Assembly (NCBI GenBank): GCA_002134785.1
Contig: MBQZ01000029.1
Span: 224,567 to 288,566, forward strand
Source of the DNA: Crenothrix sp. D3
Lineage (GTDB): Bacteria; Pseudomonadota; Gammaproteobacteria; Methylococcales; Methylomonadaceae
Reading direction: 5' to 3'
Length of the DNA stretch: 64,000 nt
Position 1 is the first letter of the stretch; every line of letters begins with the position of its first letter. A program made the position numbers and the translations under genes. Of the stretch, positions 18,498-28,216 are shown one piece after another. Under the pieces are notes generated by a model that worked only from the letters and a program-made list of their open reading frames with translations, was not told the origin of the DNA and searched no databases.

Positions 18498-18746
18498 ATG
18501 AAATCACAGCAGCAACACCAACTAATAGCATCAACTCATGATCAATTGTCATCGCCTTGTGTAAAAAACTGCTGTTTGGATGATAATGATATTTGTTTGG
18601 AGTGTTTTCGCTCGCTGGAAGAAATAAGAAAATGGCGGCAAGTCGATGATGATACTCGTCACTGTTTTTTAATTAATGCACAATGCCGTAAAAAAGACCA
18701 TAAGACTAAAATAACACCAACGTGCGATACAGGAGATTTGCAATGA
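18498..18746 (+). CDS. DUF1289 family Cys-rich protein
   Basis: An 82-residue protein with the DUF1289 pattern: SPCVKNC, then ICLECFRSLEEIRKW. The Cys set (at about 17, 21, 29, 32) suggests a bound metal or iron-sulfur cluster, though that is not proven for the family. It overlaps the next gene in ATGA fashion, so both are translated from one message. Function unknown. Confidence 0.85.
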   Translation: MKSQQQHQLIASTHDQLSSPCVKNCCLDDNDICLECFRSLEEIRKWRQVDDDTRHCFLINAQCRKKDHKTKITPTCDTGDLQ

Positions 18747-19342
18747 AACAATTACACCGAAAAGATTTATTTGGCTGGTCAGAGTTTAATAAAGAACGCA
18801 ATCTGGATTTTCACAGTGTGTTGTGGGTGCGCGAGGCGGGCAATGTGTTAATTGATCCATTACCGATGTCTGAACACGATCACGATCATTTACAATGTTT
18901 GGGCGGTGTTAATTATATTGTCATCACTAACAGCGATCATTGTCGTGCGACAGAACAAATTGCCAGCAGTACGGGGGCGATAGTTTATGGCCCAGCGGGT
19001 GAAGAAGACCGTTTTCCTATTGTATGTGACCATTGGATTCATGATAAAGAAGAGATATTTCAAGGACTGATTGCCTATCAATTGCATGGCTCTAAAACAG
19101 CGGGTGAACTCGCGTTATTATTGGATCATCACACGTTGATAACGGGCGATTTAATCCGTTGCCATATTGCAGGCGAATTGTGTTTACTGCCCGATGCTAA
19201 ACTTGCCGATAAACAGTTGGCGATAAAATCGGTTAAACGTCTGGCTGAACTACCGAATATTAATGCAGTATTAACAGGTGATGGCTGGCCACTGTTTAGT
19301 CATGGTAGTGAAGCCCTGCACCGTTTGGCGCGGTCATTGTAA
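18743..19342 (+). CDS. Metallo-beta-lactamase-fold protein with degenerate metal site
   Basis: A 199-residue protein from the ATG at 18743, which overlaps the DUF1289 stop and has AGGAG upstream. The layout follows the beta-lactamase fold: an early LIDPLP strand, YIVITNSDH where the HxHxDH motif is expected, and LITGDLI in the place of the later Asp. Only the Asp-His of the first motif survives, so classical two-zinc catalysis is doubtful. Relatives with altered motifs are usually annotated simply as MBL-fold hydrolases. Co-translation with the Cys-rich protein suggests a shared role. Confidence 0.75.
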   Translation: MKQLHRKDLFGWSEFNKERNLDFHSVLWVREAGNVLIDPLPMSEHDHDHLQCLGGVNYIVITNSDHCRATEQIASSTGAIVYGPAGEEDRFPIVCDHWIHDKEEIFQGLIAYQLHGSKTAGELALLLDHHTLITGDLIRCHIAGELCLLPDAKLADKQLAIKSVKRLAELPNINAVLTGDGWPLFSHGSEALHRLARSL

Positions 19343-19351
19343 TTTGTAATA

Positions 19352-19381
19352 TCGGCGTACAAACCTAGATTTGTACGCCGA
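19352..19381. repeat. Palindromic repeat (ACAAACCTAGGTTTGT family), copy 2
   Basis: TCGGCGTACAAA (19352-19363) and TTTGTACGCCGA (19370-19381) form a perfect 12-bp stem with a 6-base loop. It lies between the MBL-fold gene and cti. Confidence 0.8.
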
Positions 19382-19448
19382 ACCCACTTGGCTTAAACGC
19401 TATTTTGCTACATTCGCGTTCACTTTTTGGCAAACCGACAGTTGAATT

Positions 19449-21836
19449 ATGATTAGAAATATTTCTTTAAAATTTTACAGTCTGATTGTTATTGTTATTT
19501 TCAGTTGTTTTGCGGTGGTTTATAGCGATGTGTCTCTGCTTACGACGCATAAAATAAGTCCGCCAATACCGATTAATAACCAACACGCGCCTGTGTCTTA
19601 TACCAAAGACGTTAAACCCATATTGGACTCGCGTTGTGTCGCTTGCCATAGTTGTTATGATTCCCCTTGCCAATTAAAACTGACTGCCTCTGAAGGCTTG
19701 AGTCGGGGCGCAACTAAAAAAACGGTTTATGACCATGAGCGACTGAAAGCCGTTGAACCGACACGCTTGTTCATTGATGAAACCAGCACCGAAGGATGGC
19801 GCAAAAAAGACTTTTTTGCGGTCACTAATGAAGCCAATAACAGCCCAGAAGATAATCTTAACAAGTCGCTGATTGCCAAATTACTGCGTTTAAAACATGA
19901 TAATCCGTTACCAACGACAGGCAAACTCCCCGAAGACATTGAGCTAAAATTAGAACGTGAATTGCAATGCCCTACGTTAGCTGAATTTGATAAGCATCAA
20001 CAAAAACACCCGCTCTGGGGTATGCCTTATGGGATGTCACCACTGACACAGCAACAAGACAGCACGTTGTTAAATTGGCTGCAAGATGGGGCAGTTATTG
20101 ACCAAAAACATCAATTATCTACATCGGCGATTGCTGAAATCAGCAAATGGGAAGCGTTTTTTAATGGTACGTCATTGAAAGAACAGCTCAGTAGTCGTTA
20201 TTGGTATGAACATTTATATTTAGGCGATTTGCATTTCAAAGGTCATCCAGCAACTGAGTTTTATAAACTGGTACGGTCTAAAACTCCGTCTGGGCAAACC
20301 ATCGCAGAAATTAACAGCGTGAGACCATTTGATAATCCAAACACTAGCAAATTTTATTATCGCTTGCGCCCGATTACCTCTACCATTGTTGATAAAGACC
20401 ATTTCGTTTACACCTTAAGCGATAAAAAAATGGCACGCTTACGCACGCTGTTTTTAACACCCGACTACACGGTCACTAAATTACCTAATTACAACCAAGT
20501 TAGCGCGGCAAATCCGTTTGAAACTTTTAAAGAATTGCCCGAAGTATCGCGTTATTCATTCCTGCTTGATGATTCCCTGTTCTTTTTTTCTGGCTTCATT
20601 AAAGGCCCTGTGTGCATGGGGCAAGCGGCGTTAAACGTCATTCGGGATCAATTCTGGGTGGCGTTTCTCAAACCGCAAACTAACTATAATAAAGAAAGTA
20701 TGCAATTTTTAGCCGATAACAGTGAGCATCTACAAATGCCCGCTTCTGAAGGTGAAGGTATCGGTTTTAACGCATGGCGACAGTTTCAGCAACGCCAAGA
20801 AAATTATTTACAAAACAAAGATACCTTTATCAGCGACGTATTATGGCAACAGCAAGCACCTGACTTAAATTTAATCTGGGACGGTGATGGAGTTAATGAA
20901 AATGCCCTGCTGACAGTATTTCGCCATTATGACAATGCTACCGTGGTGACGGGTTTACTGGGGAAAACGCCGTTGACTGTGTGGGTAGTGGATTACCCGA
21001 TATTTGAACGCATCCATTATTTGCTAGTGGCAGGTTATAACGTCTATGGCAGTGCGGGACATCAAGTGACTACCCGCTTGTACATGGATTTTTTACGCAT
21101 GGAAGCGGAAAATTTGTTTCTTAAATTTGTCCCATTAACTGCCCAAAAAACGCTGCATGACAGTTGGTATCAGGGCATTGACGTTAAGTTGTTCGGTTAT
21201 TTTGAAACACCCGATTATGGCACGAATAAAGAACCTGCCATTGGCTATCAAAGCAGTGATTATAAAAGCGAATTTTTTGCCCAAGTGCAGCAAAAAGCAA
21301 AGCAAGCGGGCGGCAAAGCGGATTTAATTAATCGCTGTCAGCACAACTGCACACTGACCGACAGCACTAACGAACAACAACACATTGACCAGTCCATGCG
21401 TCAACTTGCCAACTTGACAGGCAACGACCTGAGCGTGTTACCCGAGGTATCATTTTTACGCGTCAAAACCGCTAATCCTGAACAAGATCTTGCGTATACG
21501 CTGATTCGTAATAAAAAACTGCGTAATGTCTCGTTTATTTTTGCCGAAGATTTACGCCGTGAACCTGAAAAAGACACGCTCACCGTGATTCCAGATTTTA
21601 TTGGCAGTTATCCCAATGTCTTTTTTGGTGTTCCAGTGACGCAATTGGACAGCTTTATTGAGCAACTTAAACACAGTTCAACTGATGTAAATAAGGATGA
21701 TTTTTACGGTCATTACGGTATTCGTCGCACTAATCCAGAGATTTGGCAGTATTATGATTTTTTCAATCAAAAACACCTCAGCGCACACCCAGAAACTGGC
21801 GGTCTTTTTGATATGAATCGCTACGAAAACCTGTAA
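19449..21836 (+). CDS. cti: Fatty acid cis/trans isomerase
   Basis: A 795-residue periplasmic enzyme that converts cis to trans unsaturated fatty acids in membrane phospholipids, stiffening the membrane under solvent, heat or other stress. An N-terminal signal/membrane segment (about 8-25) is followed by the c-type haem motif CVACH (63-67) in the family's characteristic setting CHxCYDxPCQLK. The remaining long domain is colinear with Cti proteins (for example MGQAALNVI and TRLYMDFLRMEAE). The length is normal. It appears monocistronic. Confidence 0.93.
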   Translation: MIRNISLKFYSLIVIVIFSCFAVVYSDVSLLTTHKISPPIPINNQHAPVSYTKDVKPILDSRCVACHSCYDSPCQLKLTASEGLSRGATKKTVYDHERLKAVEPTRLFIDETSTEGWRKKDFFAVTNEANNSPEDNLNKSLIAKLLRLKHDNPLPTTGKLPEDIELKLERELQCPTLAEFDKHQQKHPLWGMPYGMSPLTQQQDSTLLNWLQDGAVIDQKHQLSTSAIAEISKWEAFFNGTSLKEQLSSRYWYEHLYLGDLHFKGHPATEFYKLVRSKTPSGQTIAEINSVRPFDNPNTSKFYYRLRPITSTIVDKDHFVYTLSDKKMARLRTLFLTPDYTVTKLPNYNQVSAANPFETFKELPEVSRYSFLLDDSLFFFSGFIKGPVCMGQAALNVIRDQFWVAFLKPQTNYNKESMQFLADNSEHLQMPASEGEGIGFNAWRQFQQRQENYLQNKDTFISDVLWQQQAPDLNLIWDGDGVNENALLTVFRHYDNATVVTGLLGKTPLTVWVVDYPIFERIHYLLVAGYNVYGSAGHQVTTRLYMDFLRMEAENLFLKFVPLTAQKTLHDSWYQGIDVKLFGYFETPDYGTNKEPAIGYQSSDYKSEFFAQVQQKAKQAGGKADLINRCQHNCTLTDSTNEQQHIDQSMRQLANLTGNDLSVLPEVSFLRVKTANPEQDLAYTLIRNKKLRNVSFIFAEDLRREPEKDTLTVIPDFIGSYPNVFFGVPVTQLDSFIEQLKHSSTDVNKDDFYGHYGIRRTNPEIWQYYDFFNQKHLSAHPETGGLFDMNRYENL

Positions 21837-21950
21837 AAAACGAGCGTTGCCAGCTAAATCGGTATCATTATTGTATTTTATCCAAACGTCTTCTATTCTT
21901 TACTCATTATGTTAATGAGTCTAAAAACAGCAGAATTGAGAAAAATAATA

Positions 21951-22244
21951 ATGAACATAATTGATTTGCGTAACAAATTACAGCAATCATCAATGGATTT
22001 GCGGATAGCTGACAGGCGTAAGGTTGGTTATCTATTTGGTTCACCAGAATGGCTGGAATACACAAAAAACAATAACCTAAAATCCCTAGCAGCGGATCGC
22101 CGTAACACGATTCGCCGTAGCGAAGATCGAGAACCTGCAACCAACACTAAAATTATTGATTCTAATACACACTACAAACGGATTTTTTTAACGGCAGGTG
22201 AAAAAAGATTACTTCAAGATATTTATTTGAGTGACTTTGATTAG
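21951..22244 (+). CDS. Hypothetical protein, charged
   Basis: About 97 residues from the ATG at 21951; the frame could start at 21909, but the later ATG follows a purine-rich AGAAAAA stretch. Two ADRR motifs occur, one before and one after GSPEWLEYTKNNN. No signal peptide, helix or known domain is seen. I do not recognise it. It lies between cti and a lipoprotein gene. Confidence 0.5.
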   Translation: MNIIDLRNKLQQSSMDLRIADRRKVGYLFGSPEWLEYTKNNNLKSLAADRRNTIRRSEDREPATNTKIIDSNTHYKRIFLTAGEKRLLQDIYLSDFD

Positions 22245-22254
22245 CTACATAAAT

Positions 22255-22282
22255 GTAGGGTGGGCAAATTTTTTGCTTACCC
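22255..22282. terminator. Hairpin after the small charged gene
   Basis: GGGTGGGCAAA and TTTGCTTACCC pair through G-C, A-T and two G-T pairs. The loop is T-rich. It may end transcription of the small gene upstream. Confidence 0.4.
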
Positions 22283-22423
22283 TGCGCATCACTTAAGGCA
22301 ATTCATAGCTCGACGATTCAATGTTCTGGCAACCATTTTTACCTTCCCACCTTGTTTATTTCAAACGCCTAATTTATTCACGATTGGTTATAATGAACCT
22401 CTTTATTTAACCTTGGAGCAACT

Positions 22424-23212
22424 GTGAAAATTAATAACCTAAAAAAACAAACTGCTAATTTGGTACTGGCATTATGTTTAACAAGCGCACTGGTAGGGTG
22501 TTCTTCTATTCAGTCAGCAAGTAATGATGCGAAGGATGTGCTGGTTGCACCCGCACCTAATGCAGGTTTTATTCAACAACCTGAACGTGATACTAAAATA
22601 GCCTATTTACCGTTTCAACGGGCTTGGATTGACCCTAATTTCAACAAGAGTAATTACACGCAGTTGGTTGTTGCCCCTGTTAACACCAACTATATGCTAG
22701 AAATGGATTGGTTACATCAGCTGAGTTCTGCGAGTGTACTAAGTGATGTCAAAAATGATATGCCTAAAATTGCTCAGTATTTCCATGATCAAATAGTCAA
22801 AGAATTCAATGAAGACCCTAATCATCGTTTTCAAATTATCGACTCAGTTGCACAACGTACCGCACCCGCATTGCGCTTAGAAATTGCTTTAGTGGAAGTA
22901 GATCCATCAATGCCGATGTTACACGCGGCGGGCTGGGCAGTGGTTGGCGGTGGAGCGGCTGCTAATGTGATTAATCAGCGCAAAGCTGCGTTTGAAGGTC
23001 GTCTGCGTGATTTGCAAACCAACAAAATAGTGGCAACATTTGCTGATCGCAATATGCAGGATGTCGCGCCCCTCGATTTAACCAATTTAACGTGGTACGG
23101 CCCTGCTAAAGGTATTATGGATGGCTGGGCGAAAGAGTTTGTTGCTGTTGCCAACCGTAAACCAGGTGAGAAAGTAAGTAGCCCTACTGCATTTACATTA
23201 AGACCGTTCTAA
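22424..23212 (+). CDS. Lipoprotein of unknown function, DUF3313-like
   Basis: A 262-residue exported lipoprotein beginning at GTG with GGAG nine bases upstream. The signal peptide ends in ALVGC. The mature region has a strand-rich layout with LRLEIALVEVDPS and a glycine-rich AAGWAVVGGGAA segment that might be a short membrane-associated helix. The general plan recalls DUF3313 envelope lipoproteins, but this is by eye. A palindromic repeat follows the stop. Confidence 0.65.
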   Translation: MKINNLKKQTANLVLALCLTSALVGCSSIQSASNDAKDVLVAPAPNAGFIQQPERDTKIAYLPFQRAWIDPNFNKSNYTQLVVAPVNTNYMLEMDWLHQLSSASVLSDVKNDMPKIAQYFHDQIVKEFNEDPNHRFQIIDSVAQRTAPALRLEIALVEVDPSMPMLHAAGWAVVGGGAAANVINQRKAAFEGRLRDLQTNKIVATFADRNMQDVAPLDLTNLTWYGPAKGIMDGWAKEFVAVANRKPGEKVSSPTAFTLRPF

Positions 23213-23220
23213 TCTGTTAA

Positions 23221-23251
23221 TCGGCGTACAAACCTAGGTTTATATGCCAGC
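23221..23251. repeat. Palindromic repeat (ACAAACCTAGGTTTGT family), copy 3
   Basis: CGGCGTACAAACCTAGG followed by TTTATATGCC: the left arm equals copy 2, the right arm has decayed by a few bases. It lies just after a lipoprotein gene. Confidence 0.6.
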
Positions 23252-23344
23252 ATTTTTATGGTTCACTCTATGGAAGATGTTATGAAAATCTTGCTAATAA
23301 TAATGTGTGAACTGTTTACTTCGTGAGAAATTTTGTTTCCTACT

Positions 23345-24367
23345 ATGTTGAAATTTATCAAATGGTCGTTGCTGAGTTTGATGTTAGTAGCGACAACACT
23401 CTGGGCAGTGTTGGCGATTTATTTCGGTGATTCACAGACTGGCATTTTACAGACCAGCCTAGCGGCGATAGTCGGCACGCTTGGTTTAGCGACGCTGATT
23501 AGTTTGGGCTTCGCTCAGTGGCGAAAACGTTTCTTAGTTGCTTATTCACTTCTATTTACAGTGATTTTAATTGGGTGGCTCTTGGCTGTTCAGCCCTCTA
23601 ATAAGCGGCAATGGCAAGCGGATCTTGCTGTACTGCCTTATGCGACAGTCGAAGGTGATTTGGTCACCGTTCACAATATCCGCAACATGGATTACCGCAG
23701 TGAATTCGATTTTACCCCCGCTTATTACGATAAAACCTTCGATTTGAATACCCTTGATGGTGTCGATTTGTTTGCCGTTTATTGGATGGGGCCAGCGATT
23801 GCGCATACCATTATGAGTTTTAATTTTGGTGAGCATAATCATCTTGCGGTATCCATCGAAGCACGCAAAGAGCTAGGTGAAGGTTATTCGACCATTAAAG
23901 GATTTTTTCGCCAGTATGAACTGACGTATATCGTTGCCGATGAACGCGATGTGATTCGCTTGCGGACTAATTATCGCAAAGACCCCATTGAAAATGTCTA
24001 TCTTTATCCGCTACACCCACCCAAAGAAAACCTACGGCGTTTGTTTCTGGAATACATTCGGCAAATCAATGAACTGCATGAAAAACCGACATTTTATAAT
24101 ACTTTGCTGGATAACTGTACCACCGCTATTTGGTTTAATACCCGTGTCAATGCAGGGCATTTACCCTTTTCGTGGAAAATTTTATTGAGTGGTTATGTGC
24201 CTGAGTATATTTATGAATCGGGTGGTTTGAATACACAAATTCCGTTTGAACAATTGCAACAACAAGCGCATATTAATTCAGTTGCTAAGACGTTGGATAA
24301 GTCGCCCGATTTTTCACAGGGTGTTCGTGCGGCTATTGAAAAACCGACACAAAACACACAGGAATAA
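23345..24367 (+). CDS. DUF4105 membrane protein
   Basis: A 340-residue protein from the ATG at 23345. Three hydrophobic helices lie in the first 90 residues, followed by a large domain with the DUF4105 features: FxFG-type segment (FNFGEHN), a long beta region, and the LDNCTTAIWFN motif with conserved Cys and His-rich context (near 258). That Asn-Cys-Thr motif recalls papain-like or lipid-linked cysteine hydrolases, but activity is unproven. The next gene, a lipoprotein hydrolase, starts 4 bases after the stop, so the two form an operon. Confidence 0.82.
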   Translation: MLKFIKWSLLSLMLVATTLWAVLAIYFGDSQTGILQTSLAAIVGTLGLATLISLGFAQWRKRFLVAYSLLFTVILIGWLLAVQPSNKRQWQADLAVLPYATVEGDLVTVHNIRNMDYRSEFDFTPAYYDKTFDLNTLDGVDLFAVYWMGPAIAHTIMSFNFGEHNHLAVSIEARKELGEGYSTIKGFFRQYELTYIVADERDVIRLRTNYRKDPIENVYLYPLHPPKENLRRLFLEYIRQINELHEKPTFYNTLLDNCTTAIWFNTRVNAGHLPFSWKILLSGYVPEYIYESGGLNTQIPFEQLQQQAHINSVAKTLDKSPDFSQGVRAAIEKPTQNTQE

Positions 24368-24371
24368 AACC

Positions 24372-25661
24372 ATGAAAAACCGTATTGTAAACACTCGATG
24401 GTTATTGTCATCCTTTTCCGTCGCGCTATTATTAGCAGGTTGCACCAGTATTGGTAAAGGCGCGATGGAAGCTTTTTTGGAAAAAGCTGAAAATGAAGAT
24501 ACGCGCCAATGTCAGGTCTGGGGTCAGCCTTTTACGGGTATTGAAACGGAGATAGCGAATAAAAATAAACATACCAAAGTGTTGTTTGTGCATGGTGTTG
24601 GCGATCATATACCTGGCTATACCACCGAATTTTTAGAAAAATTAGCCAAAGATTTAAATTTAAACGCGCGTTCAGCAGAACAGAAAAACATTGAGCTGAA
24701 CGCTCCCTTACTACCCGATAAAAATCTGGGTAACTTACGCGTCTCTCATTTGCTGAATGAGAAAAATGGACAAGAACTGACATTTTATGAATTAACGTGG
24801 TCAGAAATCACCCGCCCAGAAAAGAGAATGTTAGCATTCGATACCTCTGGTGACTACGATTTTCGCCGCGCTAAAATCAACGGGCTATTGAAGAAATTCA
24901 GCAATGATGCAGGGGCCGATCCTGTTATTTATGCTGGAGAAAGCAGAGAACCTATTTTAATGGCATTCGCGCAATCAATATGCTGGATGATAACAGGTGA
25001 TTTTCAAAACCTGCCCAAAAGTGGCAAACAAACGTGTAATGGTTTGAATGATGAGGCTATTGAGTATATCAATAGAGATAATTATGTGTTTATTTCTCAC
25101 AGTCTAGGTAGTCGTATTATTACTGATGGCTTGGATAGGCTGGTTGGAATGCTGGCAAATCCTGAAAAATACACGGTCGGTAATAAAAAAGTAAATATGA
25201 CCACCAAATCAGTAGAAGCACTGCAAAATAAGCGTGTCCCTATCTATATGTTGTCCAACCAACTGCCAATGTTGCAATTGGGTCGCAAGCCGCCCGAAGT
25301 GGCAGGACAAGATGCCAGTTATTGTGAGGCTAACGGGGCTAATTATAAAAAACGGATGTTCAAAGAAACTGACATTGTTGCCTTTAGCGACCCCAATGAT
25401 TTATTAAGTTATGCCATACCCACTGAGTTTGCAGAAAAATACATTGATTCTCGACTCTGTGCCAATATTACCAACGTCAATATCAATATTGCCAAAGTCA
25501 TGGATGCCTTTGGTTTGGCTGATTTGGCTAATCCTATGGCAGCCCATATCGGTTATGATACTGATGACCGTGTAGTTGCCTTGATTGCTCAAGGGATTGG
25601 CACTAAAAGCGAAGCACCGCTGATAAAACAACGTTGTGAATTTACTAAAGAAGTGAAATAG
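24372..25661 (+). CDS. Lipoprotein alpha/beta hydrolase
   Basis: A 429-residue lipoprotein. I start at the ATG at 24372, which has AGGAA upstream and a proper signal peptide with lipobox LLAGC; the longer frame overlaps the DUF4105 gene. A hydrolase fold is indicated by VLFVHGVGDH (oxyanion strand) and FISHSLGSRI, the GxSxG-like nucleophile elbow with Gly replaced by Ser in first position. A later conserved HIGYDTDD could supply the His. Likely an envelope esterase or lipase; the substrate is unknown. It is translationally close to the DUF4105 gene. Confidence 0.78.
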   Translation: MKNRIVNTRWLLSSFSVALLLAGCTSIGKGAMEAFLEKAENEDTRQCQVWGQPFTGIETEIANKNKHTKVLFVHGVGDHIPGYTTEFLEKLAKDLNLNARSAEQKNIELNAPLLPDKNLGNLRVSHLLNEKNGQELTFYELTWSEITRPEKRMLAFDTSGDYDFRRAKINGLLKKFSNDAGADPVIYAGESREPILMAFAQSICWMITGDFQNLPKSGKQTCNGLNDEAIEYINRDNYVFISHSLGSRIITDGLDRLVGMLANPEKYTVGNKKVNMTTKSVEALQNKRVPIYMLSNQLPMLQLGRKPPEVAGQDASYCEANGANYKKRMFKETDIVAFSDPNDLLSYAIPTEFAEKYIDSRLCANITNVNINIAKVMDAFGLADLANPMAAHIGYDTDDRVVALIAQGIGTKSEAPLIKQRCEFTKEVK

Positions 25662-25669
25662 CATCATTC

Positions 25670-25696
25670 GGCGGATTACGCTATCGCTAATCCGCC
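25670..25696. repeat. Intergenic palindrome
   Basis: GGCGGATTA and TAATCCGCC form a perfect 9-bp stem around a 9-base loop. Similar GGCGGATTA palindromes are common intergenic repeats in many gammaproteobacteria. It may also act as a terminator for the hydrolase gene. Confidence 0.7.
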
Positions 25697-25735
25697 CTAC
25701 AACATAGATTTAATAATACTCTCAACGGATTCATA

Positions 25736-28180
25736 ATGACCCGCCGCAAAACGCCAAAGCAATCACCGTTTACATCTCGTTCAAATTCACCCAAGAAGAC
25801 ACCCTCAATAATTAAACGCTGGTCGTTTTTGCTGCTTGCTGTGTGCTTGTCGGTGTTAGTTATGACGGGTATTTATATTTACCTAGCCGATACCAAGCCC
25901 GCTGCTGAAGTTGAGGTGAGTGTAGAAAAACCAGCCGTTATGCCAGTCGTATCGCCGCCAGAGCTTGTGGCGAACGTTGAACCAGCAAGCTATGTCGGTG
26001 CGGAGAGTTGCAAAGAGTGTCATCAAACGGAGTTTCAGGCATGGCAAGGTTCGCATCATGAGTTAGCCATGCAGGAAGCCAATGAACAAAGCGTATTGGG
26101 GGATTTTAATAATGCTAAATTTAATTATCACGGACTCGTCTCAACGTTCTTTAAACGTGACGGCAAATTCATGGTACGCACCGATGGCAAAGACGGCAAG
26201 TTGACCGATTATGCAATTACCTACACCTTTGGCGTTACACCATTACAACAATATCTGATTGAATTTGATGGTGGGCGTTACCAAGCCCTGAGTATTGCGT
26301 GGGACAGTCGCCCCAAAGTTGACGGTGGGCAAAAATGGTTTCATCTGTATCCCAATGAAAAAGTGAATCACAATGACCAACTGCATTGGACGAAACGCTA
26401 TCAAAACTGGAATATGGAATGCGCTGAATGCCATTCTACCCATTTACAAAAAGGCTATGACGCGGCAACTGACAGCTATAAAACCACGTTCAGTGAAATT
26501 AATGTCGCGTGTGAATCCTGTCATGGCGCGGCATCCAAACATATTGATTGGGCAAAACAAGATAAGTCGCCGACTTCGGATGATAATAAAGGCTTAGCGG
26601 TAAAACTAGACAGTCATTGGCAAGACGCGTGGCAGTTTGCTGATAATCATGACGGTATCGCGCACCGTGACCAGCTTGCTGACGAGTCGCTAATGAATAC
26701 TTGCTGGGCGTGTCATGCCCGCCGCTTACCGCTGGTTGAAAATAGCCCATCGAGTACGCCGTTGGAAAACACGCATAAACCTTCGTTATTAACTCAGCCA
26801 ACCTATCATGCCGATGGTCAACAGCGTGATGAGGATTACACTTGGGGTTCATTTCGTCAAAGCAAAATGTTTCAACAAGGCGTGACCTGCATGGATTGTC
26901 ATGAGCCACATTCGCTTAAACTTCGCGCCGAAGGTAACGCGCTGTGTACTCGTTGCCATGATGCGGAAAAATTCGATACCGAAAAACATCATTTCCACAA
27001 AGCCGATTCCAAAGGTGCGTTGTGTATGGATTGTCACGCACCTGAGCAAAATTATATGGTCAATGATGGACGGCACGATCACAGTTTTCGTTTGCCAAGA
27101 CCTGATTTATCACCAACGCTAGGCAGTCCAAATGCCTGTACGCAATGCCACGCAAAACAAAAACCCGAATGGGCAGCAAGCGCGATGGATAAGTGGTATG
27201 GCACTGGCTGGCGTGAGCGTCCACATTACGGCACGCCCTTACACGCCGCTGTGACCGATGGTATTAAGGCATTACCTTCATTGCTTGAACTGGCGCAAAA
27301 TGCAGCCACGCCTGCAATTGTCCGTGCTACCGCTGTAACACTGATTAAGCCGATGATGAGTCCAGATTTACTCACTTTTGCACGCGAGCAGTTAAAGGAT
27401 ACTGATCCGTCGGTGCGCGTAGCAGCACTGGGGTTGATTGAATCGCTTGATCCCATTAATCGTACTTTGTCCGTGTCACCGTTGTTGGATGATTCAGTGC
27501 GCGGTGTGCGCATTGAAGCGGCGCGTGTGCTTGCCGATATACCCGATAGTCAACTGTCAGCGAATAGAATTGACAGTCGTAACAGTGCGATGCAGGAATA
27601 CAGGGAAGCAATGAAACTGAATGCCGATTGGCCCGCAGAGAATAGTAATTTGGGTAATTTGTATCTACGGCAGGGAAAAATTGATGAGGCGATTACTGCT
27701 TATCAACGTGCCTTAACCCTAGACCCACAGTTTGTGGGTGCATATATCAATCTCGCCGATGCTTACCGTCAACAACAGCATGATGATGAAGGTGAACAAC
27801 AGTTACGCAAGGGCTTAGCATTAGTCGCTGATGCAGCGGATTTATATCACGCGCTGGGTTTGCTATTGGTGCGTAAAGGCGATAAAACAGCGGCACTCAA
27901 AGAATTTTCTAAAGCAACTAAGCTCGCACCGAATGATGCACGTTATGCGTATGTTTATGCCATCGCCCTGAATTCATTGGGCAAACAGCACAAAGCATTA
28001 TCGGTATTGAAAGCCGTTGATAAACGACAACCGCATAACTTGCAAATACTCAGTGCGTTGATTTCCATAAATCGTGAAGCAGGTGATAACAAAACCGCGT
28101 TGCTTTATGCACGCAAAGCCGCTGAAGCCTTGCCCAATAATAAAGAAATAGAGCAGTTAATTACAGAATTAACCCCGTAG
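25736..28180 (+). CDS. Eight-haem cytochrome c with HEAT-like and TPR repeats
   Basis: An 814-residue protein with an N-terminal membrane anchor (about 30-50), so the body is periplasmic. Eight CxxCH haem-binding motifs are seen: CKECH (first, residues 92-96), CAECH, CESCH, CWACH, CMDCH, CTRCH, CMDCH and CTQCH. The arrangement resembles the cytochrome c554/multihaem group. After the last haem, a region with VRAAAL-type HEAT-like repeats is followed by several TPRs (for example NLGNLYLRQGKIDEAI). Cytochromes with this fusion are annotated in several methane- and sulfur-oxidising bacteria. The redox partner is unknown. It stands alone, so the context does not name a pathway. Confidence 0.9.
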   Translation: MTRRKTPKQSPFTSRSNSPKKTPSIIKRWSFLLLAVCLSVLVMTGIYIYLADTKPAAEVEVSVEKPAVMPVVSPPELVANVEPASYVGAESCKECHQTEFQAWQGSHHELAMQEANEQSVLGDFNNAKFNYHGLVSTFFKRDGKFMVRTDGKDGKLTDYAITYTFGVTPLQQYLIEFDGGRYQALSIAWDSRPKVDGGQKWFHLYPNEKVNHNDQLHWTKRYQNWNMECAECHSTHLQKGYDAATDSYKTTFSEINVACESCHGAASKHIDWAKQDKSPTSDDNKGLAVKLDSHWQDAWQFADNHDGIAHRDQLADESLMNTCWACHARRLPLVENSPSSTPLENTHKPSLLTQPTYHADGQQRDEDYTWGSFRQSKMFQQGVTCMDCHEPHSLKLRAEGNALCTRCHDAEKFDTEKHHFHKADSKGALCMDCHAPEQNYMVNDGRHDHSFRLPRPDLSPTLGSPNACTQCHAKQKPEWAASAMDKWYGTGWRERPHYGTPLHAAVTDGIKALPSLLELAQNAATPAIVRATAVTLIKPMMSPDLLTFAREQLKDTDPSVRVAALGLIESLDPINRTLSVSPLLDDSVRGVRIEAARVLADIPDSQLSANRIDSRNSAMQEYREAMKLNADWPAENSNLGNLYLRQGKIDEAITAYQRALTLDPQFVGAYINLADAYRQQQHDDEGEQQLRKGLALVADAADLYHALGLLLVRKGDKTAALKEFSKATKLAPNDARYAYVYAIALNSLGKQHKALSVLKAVDKRQPHNLQILSALISINREAGDNKTALLYARKAAEALPNNKEIEQLITELTP

Positions 28181-28216
28181 CTTGAGTTACGCGAATTGGC
28201 AAGTGGGTACTTTAAC

